This document shows positions 33,270-36,559 of a stretch of DNA of 36,559 nt, piece by piece. The stretch is from NCBI GenBank assembly GCA_902799705.1, contig CADCBP010000018.1, positions 1 through 36,559 on the forward strand, given 5' to 3'. Under the pieces are notes generated by a model. It made no database searches. It saw nothing but the letters and a program-made list of their open reading frames with translations, and was not told where the DNA came from. This stretch comes from an uncultured Bacteroidales bacterium. GTDB taxonomy: Bacteria; Bacteroidota; Bacteroidia; Bacteroidales; Paludibacteraceae. A program made the translations under genes and the position numbers. Numbering within the stretch: position 1 is the stretch's first letter; each line of letters begins with the position of its first letter.

Positions 33270-34523
33270 TTATTTTGCTTGCGGTACGCTGTCTTCTTTA
33301 ACGACGAGCCGTGCCGTTCGACGGGTTGTCTGGCTGAGCATGATAGTCCTGTCGGCCTTTGCGCGCTCGAGTATCTCGGGAGTCGTGCCGCGGATTGTCA
33401 GCAGAGACAGATGGTCATTATAGGTTACGTTGAAATGTTGTTTCAGTTCTTCTATCGCCTCGGGCACGAAGCGTGTGTTATCGACGCAAACGGAGATAGT
33501 GACCGCGGAGGACTGTATGAGCGCCACTTTCAGACGATGGCGATGGATGATCTCGAAGATCTCGCTCAGGCTCTCTTCGAGCACAAAGGCGAAGTCTTTG
33601 GCACGCATGGTGATGAGGAGCTGGTTTTTGCGCCAAATATACACCGGCACGTCGATCGGTCCTACACCGTCCGCCGCTATCTTCGACCCTGCCGCCCCGG
33701 GGTCTCCGAAAGGCTTGACGAAGAGCGGTATCTGCTTGTTCTCCAGCGGACGGATGGTCTTGGGATGGATGATCTGCGCGCCGGAATAGCTGAGTTCGAC
33801 AGCGTCTTGATAGCGCAGTGAAGGGATGAGTATCGTGTCGGGTTCGAGGCGCGGGTCGGCATTGAGAATACCCGGCACGTCTTTCCATATCGTCACCGAT
33901 TCGGCATCGAGGTAGTTACCTAATAGTGCGGCGGTGTAGTCTGAACCTTCGCGTCCGAGCGTCGTACGTTTGCCTTCGGCGGTGCCGCCGATGAAGCCTT
34001 GTGTCACGACGATGGACGGTCTGTTGGCTCTCTCCCACCCTGCGCGGATGGTAGCCGCACTCGTCTCGTTGTCCACCTTCGCCTCGCGCCATGTGTTGTC
34101 CGTACGCAGCAGTTTCGGCATGTTCCACCATTCGACGGACAGGCCTTGTTTCAACAAATAGACCGCCACAATCTGGGTGGACATGATCTCGCCGAGGGAA
34201 ACGACTTGGTCGTAGTTCTCGTCCAGCGGTAACTGCGGGTCGAACGGGATCTCTCCTTGCAGGCGGATGTCGGAACCGGGTTGGAGACCCAACTCTTTCA
34301 TGACGGCAACGTGGTAGTCAATGATATCGACCCATTGGTCGAGGGCTTGTTCTTCCTTTCCGGCATCGAGGAACTCCACCACCCGTTCGAGGGCATTCGT
34401 TGTCTTGCCCATAGCAGAAACGACGACCATCAGGTCACCGCCCGCCGCGCGGACGATGGACTCCAGGTTACGGACGCCCGCAGCGTCCTTGACCGATGCT
34501 CCACCGAACTTATAAACCTTCAC
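33270..34523 (-). CDS. lysC: aspartate kinase
   Basis: A 417-residue monofunctional aspartokinase, the first step to lysine, threonine and methionine. K-V-Y-K-F-G-G-A-S-V-K is the ATP-site start, V-V-V-S-A-M-G-K-T-T-N and G-R-E-G-S-D-Y-T-A-A follow, and the C-terminal 110 residues are the ACT region. GTG at 34523 is preferred because it gives the family start M-K-V-Y-K-F-G-G with GGAG just upstream; TTG at 34529 is the longer alternative. A CCTAAA heptamer spacer separates it from ribH. Confidence 0.93.
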   Translation of the reverse strand: MKVYKFGGASVKDAAGVRNLESIVRAAGGDLMVVVSAMGKTTNALERVVEFLDAGKEEQALDQWVDIIDYHVAVMKELGLQPGSDIRLQGEIPFDPQLPLDENYDQVVSLGEIMSTQIVAVYLLKQGLSVEWWNMPKLLRTDNTWREAKVDNETSAATIRAGWERANRPSIVVTQGFIGGTAEGKRTTLGREGSDYTAALLGNYLDAESVTIWKDVPGILNADPRLEPDTILIPSLRYQDAVELSYSGAQIIHPKTIRPLENKQIPLFVKPFGDPGAAGSKIAADGVGPIDVPVYIWRKNQLLITMRAKDFAFVLEESLSEIFEIIHRHRLKVALIQSSAVTISVCVDNTRFVPEAIEELKQHFNVTYNDHLSLLTIRGTTPEILERAKADRTIMLSQTTRRTARLVVKEDSVPQAK

Positions 34524-34531
34524 CTCCAAAC

Positions 34532-34559
34532 CCTAAATCCTAAATCCTAAACCCTAAAC
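34532..34559. repeat. four 7-bp repeats between lysC and ribH
   Basis: CCTAAAT, CCTAAAT, CCTAAAC, CCTAAAC in register, ending 1 bp before the ribH stop codon. They resemble a telomere repeat by chance only. Confidence 0.85.
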
Positions 34560-34560
34560 T

Positions 34561-35037
34561 TTACAGATTCGCCATGTGAATGGCCGTCACAGCGCCTTCG
34601 ACTCCTTTATTGCCTAGTTTGCCTCCACAACGGTCGAGAGCCTGCTGTTTGTCGTTCACCGTGAGGACGGAGAAGACGACGGGCACTTTGCCTTGTGCAT
34701 TAAGGATAGCGACTCCTTGCGTCACGGATTGGCACACGTAGTCGAAATGGGGAGTGTCACCCTGGATGACGCATCCGATGACGATGATGGCGTCGACACG
34801 TTCCTCTTTCATGATGTGAGCGGCGCCGTAAGTCAGTTCCACCGCACCGGGCACATGTACCACATCGATGTTATCGAGGGATACGCCGTGTTTGGTAAGC
34901 GTCTCCACTGCACCGAGCATCATCGGATAGGTGATGTCATTGTTCCAGTCTGCTACCACAATAGCATAGCGCTGACGTCCGAGGACCTCAGCGCTAGGCA
35001 GTTGATTCGCATCGTATTTCGATAAATCAGTAGTCAT
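34561..35037 (-). CDS. ribH: 6,7-dimethyl-8-ribityllumazine synthase
   Basis: A 158-residue enzyme of riboflavin synthesis. V-A-D-W-N-N-D-I-T, the phosphate-binding V-P-G-A-V-E-L-T-Y-G-A, V-I-G-C-V-I-Q-G-D-T-P-H-F-D-Y-V, and F-S-V-L-T-V-N-D-K-Q-Q-A-L-D-R-C-G-G are all conserved. Full length. Confidence 0.96.
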   Translation of the reverse strand: MTTDLSKYDANQLPSAEVLGRQRYAIVVADWNNDITYPMMLGAVETLTKHGVSLDNIDVVHVPGAVELTYGAAHIMKEERVDAIIVIGCVIQGDTPHFDYVCQSVTQGVAILNAQGKVPVVFSVLTVNDKQQALDRCGGKLGNKGVEGAVTAIHMANL

Positions 35038-35072
35038 AGTAATTTACCATTGGGTCATTTACCATGTACGAT

Positions 35073-35756
35073 TTATTCGGCTATAGCGATATATTTGTCG
35101 ATATCCTGCGCCTCTGCGCTCTGCGGGTAGTTGTCTTTGATAGCTTTGAACGCGCGGAGTGCTTTCGCCTTCTCGCCTTCATGCAGATAGACGATACCGG
35201 CTTTCTTCAGGCTCATCGGAGCGATGATCTCGTTGCCGGACTCGGCAGCAGCCTCAAAGGCCTTGGCTGCTTTGCCGAACTCTTCCAGTTCTACGTACGC
35301 GTCACCGAGGAGCTGATGAGCGGCGGGGTTGATGTTCAGGTCGCCTGCGGAGAATTTCTTCAGATACTTGGCAGCCTCTTCGTACTCGCCCTTCTCGAAA
35401 TAGCAGATACCTGCGTAGAGGGCAGCGAGCTCGCCCTGCTGGAAATGTTTGTACTCCTGCGCGATAGCCTCAAAACCGATGCACTCGGCGTCGTCACCGT
35501 TGAGGGCTTTGTCGAAATCGCCGGCGAGGAAATAAGCTTCTGCCTTGGCGTTCTCATTAGCTGCCTCAACAGCCTTCGGCTTGATGACATAGGTGTTGAT
35601 GGCGATGATGCCGATCACTATGACAGCGATACCGCATACGATCCAACTGATGAGGTTAGCGTTGTCCTCAATCCATTTACCGGCGCCTGTCAGCGCTTCA
35701 TTTACTTCTTGCAACTGTTCGTCTTGTTTCTCGAACTCTTGTTTCTTTTTTGCCAT
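35073..35756 (-). CDS. TPR protein with one membrane anchor
   Basis: A 227-residue protein: a charged N-terminal cytoplasmic segment, one membrane helix (about residues 35-53), then tetratricopeptide repeats (A-A-L-Y-A-G-I-C-Y-F-E-K-G-E-Y-E-E-A, A-H-Q-L-L-G-D-A-Y-V-E-L-E-E-F-G-K-A). The layout resembles YfgM-type periplasmic chaperone-associated proteins. In Bacteroidales this gene often precedes ribH. Its promoter is at 35806-35836. Confidence 0.85.
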   Translation of the reverse strand: MAKKKQEFEKQDEQLQEVNEALTGAGKWIEDNANLISWIVCGIAVIVIGIIAINTYVIKPKAVEAANENAKAEAYFLAGDFDKALNGDDAECIGFEAIAQEYKHFQQGELAALYAGICYFEKGEYEEAAKYLKKFSAGDLNINPAAHQLLGDAYVELEEFGKAAKAFEAAAESGNEIIAPMSLKKAGIVYLHEGEKAKALRAFKAIKDNYPQSAEAQDIDKYIAIAE

Positions 35757-35805
35757 ATTATTTGATTGTTTTATTGTTTACAATAATTTTTTTTCAAATC
35801 GGCTG

Positions 35806-35836
35806 CAAAGGTACAACAAAAATTGCACATACGCAA
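35806..35836 (-). promoter_or_regulatory. promoter of the TPR-ribH-lysC operon
   Basis: -7 box TACCTTTG (complement of 35806-35813) and TTG (complement of 35834-35836), spacing 20 bp, followed by CAGCCG. Confidence 0.7.
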
Positions 35837-35880
35837 GTTTTAGAGCGAAAAATTTTAGCAAAGTAGAATTTTATTCTATT

Positions 35881-36120
35881 GTTACGGGTACGGTTGCGCA
35901 CTCGGGTGCTTGCACACGGAGGGCGTAAACGGGCACGGAACATAGGGCGCAGCCCTGCTAAAATTTATCGATCCTCCTTGCGTATGTCCCGCAGGTGGAG
36001 AACTGCCTTGACTTGGCAGTTCGAACGGAAGGAGCAGTGGGGAACGTCGCTCCGACATAGATAAAAACGTACTTTCGGTGGGCCCCGCTTGCGGGAGGAC
36101 CGAAGGTACTGCTTTTTTTT
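35881..36120 (+). ncRNA. candidate structured RNA ending in a strong terminator
   Basis: About 240 nt with no convincing gene. Hairpins in order: GCAC-TCGG-GTGC (35898-35909), AGGGC-GCA-GCCCT (35944-35956), then a multi-branch region closed by TATGTC (35983-35988) with GACATA (36054-36059) that holds GAACTGCC/GGCAGTTC (36000-36022) and GGAGC/GCTCC (36031-36053). The last hairpin (36069-36109) is followed by eight T. The ACGGAAGGAGCAG segment recalls the SRP RNA loop, but the arms do not pair as required. It also fails checks for RNase P RNA and tmRNA. No clear plus-strand promoter is seen; family unassigned. Confidence 0.5.
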
Positions 36121-36121
36121 G
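36069..36121 (+). terminator. long terminator hairpin with purine-rich internal loop
   Basis: GTACTTTCGGT pairs with ACCGAAGGTAC with one wobble; an internal loop GGGC opposite AGG follows; then CCCG-CTTG-CGGG caps it, and T8 trails. It shares the TTCGGT-GGGN...AGG-ACCGA frame with 7798-7839. Confidence 0.7.
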
Positions 36122-36246
36122 AATTATGCAACTCTTTTTGATAGAAAAAAAAATAGTAGTAAATCAAAATGTCAAAAAATGCTTCCTCCGTTCACCCGTT
36201 AACCCGTTCATCCCTTCTCCCCCTCCAGGAGGTTAGGCTTTGTCTG
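36122..36246. other. spacer between the structured RNA and the small protein gene
   Basis: No gene is seen. It contains 8-bp repeats of the CGTTCACC/CGTTAACC type (36189-36212) and the start of a CCGGATA/TATCCGG hairpin (about 36253-36267) that falls in the 3' end of the downstream gene. Confidence 0.3.
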
Positions 36247-36531
36247 TTAGTGCCGGATAGTATCCGGCGGGTTAATATTTTGTTTATTTTCTGGCATGCT
36301 ATGCCGATTAACGTCGTCTGTTGTGCGAGATGCCATCTCGCGTTTCCGTTTCCCTGCGTACTTAGCCGCAAACCGACGCTGGTTAGCCGCTTCGTCTTCC
36401 GTCTTGACGTGTTTCGATCTGTCCGGACATTTCTGTACGATCTGCTGACCTCTGTACTTTCGGAAGTAAAACCCGTCTTGCCGTAATTTGCCTCGTAGGC
36501 TGTCAATGGGAATGATTAATTCTACTTTCAT
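36247..36531 (-). CDS. small basic protein of unknown function
   Basis: A 94-residue protein starting M-K-V-E-L-I-I-P-I-D-S-L-R-G-K-L-R-Q-D-G-F-Y-F-R with H-V-K-T-E-D-E-A-A-N-Q-R-R-F-A-A-K-Y-A-G in the middle. This pattern (a strand with G-K, then a x-T-x-x-E-x-x-N-Q-x-R-F-A segment) recurs in short Bacteroidales proteins of unknown role that I cannot assign to a named family. An overlapping minus-strand frame (36192-36506) lacks this pattern and is rejected. Confidence 0.65.
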   Translation of the reverse strand: MKVELIIPIDSLRGKLRQDGFYFRKYRGQQIVQKCPDRSKHVKTEDEAANQRRFAAKYAGKRKREMASRTTDDVNRHSMPENKQNINPPDTIRH

Positions 36532-36559
36532 AATGTTTTGCTTATTCTTTGCTTTCTTT

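Noticed and set aside
34532-34559. Telomere-like CCCTAAA repeats
   Set aside because: They are one of several 7-bp spacers in a bacterial operon; the likeness is chance.
35983-36059. SRP RNA (ffs)
   Set aside because: ACGGAAGGAGCAG resembles the GGAA loop and AGCAG bulge, but the flanking arms do not pair and an unrelated perfect 8-bp hairpin occupies the 5' side.
35881-36120. RNase P RNA or tmRNA
   Set aside because: The conserved GAGGAAAGTC and ACAGAA segments of RNase P RNA, and the tRNA-like ends and CCA of tmRNA, are not found.

Overview
The window comes from a member of the Bacteroidales (Bacteroidota); the genus cannot be fixed from sequence alone. Three things point there. Promoters follow the phylum pattern, TTG/TTTG, about 20 bp, then TAnnTTTG. 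Several families are typical of the group (DUF4491, a RIC-LuxR regulator, KilA-N, AAA_14/DUF4143 ATPase, imelysin plus di-haem oxidoreductase). Two orphan tails of the kind that ends type IX secretion (T9SS) sorting domains lie at 88-144 and 1730-1798.

Positions 1 to about 8,200 form an accessory island, visibly more AT-rich than the rest and all on the minus strand: an AAA+ ATPase of the DUF4143 type; a complete DpnII-like GATC restriction-modification cassette (dpnA, dpnII, dpnM) with a small DpnD/PcfM-like gene upstream; a DUF2442/DUF4160 pair; a KilA-N protein; and a RelE/ParE toxin-antitoxin pair. The modules share end sequences. A near-identical 77-bp repeat follows both the KilA-N gene and the toxin gene, with shorter relatives elsewhere, and an identical 23-bp leader follows the promoters of the DUF4160 and antitoxin genes. 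Four consecutive hairpins separate dpnD from dpnM; one ends 1 nt from the dpnM start codon.

Positions 8,200 to 15,290 hold an M20 peptidase, two tandem GH13 glycosidase lipoproteins and groES-groEL with a sigma-54-like promoter. From 20,642 down to 15,291 runs a minus-strand operon: outer-membrane beta-barrel, imelysin lipoprotein, di-haem c-type oxidoreductase and a ResB/CcsA haem-lyase-like protein that could mature the cytochrome, probably an iron-acquisition or redox unit. Divergent from it are a receiver-less winged-helix regulator, a putative outer-membrane protein, two small membrane proteins and a RIC-LuxR iron-type regulator.

Positions 24,000 to 35,760 are mostly housekeeping: GNAT, HAD phosphatase, membrane protein, recR, an unusually short RelA/SpoT synthetase without the hydrolase domain, a conserved unknown, rsmD, manA, galE, a sugar nucleotidyltransferase, a YitT transporter-like protein, aspartate kinase, ribH and a TPR membrane protein. 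The last 800 bp hold a strong candidate structured RNA (about 35,881-36,120) and a small unknown gene.

The signals most worth following are: two non-coding loci sharing a hairpin with the same purine-rich internal loop (7,798-7,839 and 36,074-36,104); 7-bp-period tandem repeats, different in sequence at each site, that fill many intra-operon spacers and also occur inside genes; the shared cassette ends of the island; and the hairpin array in the DpnII cassette.
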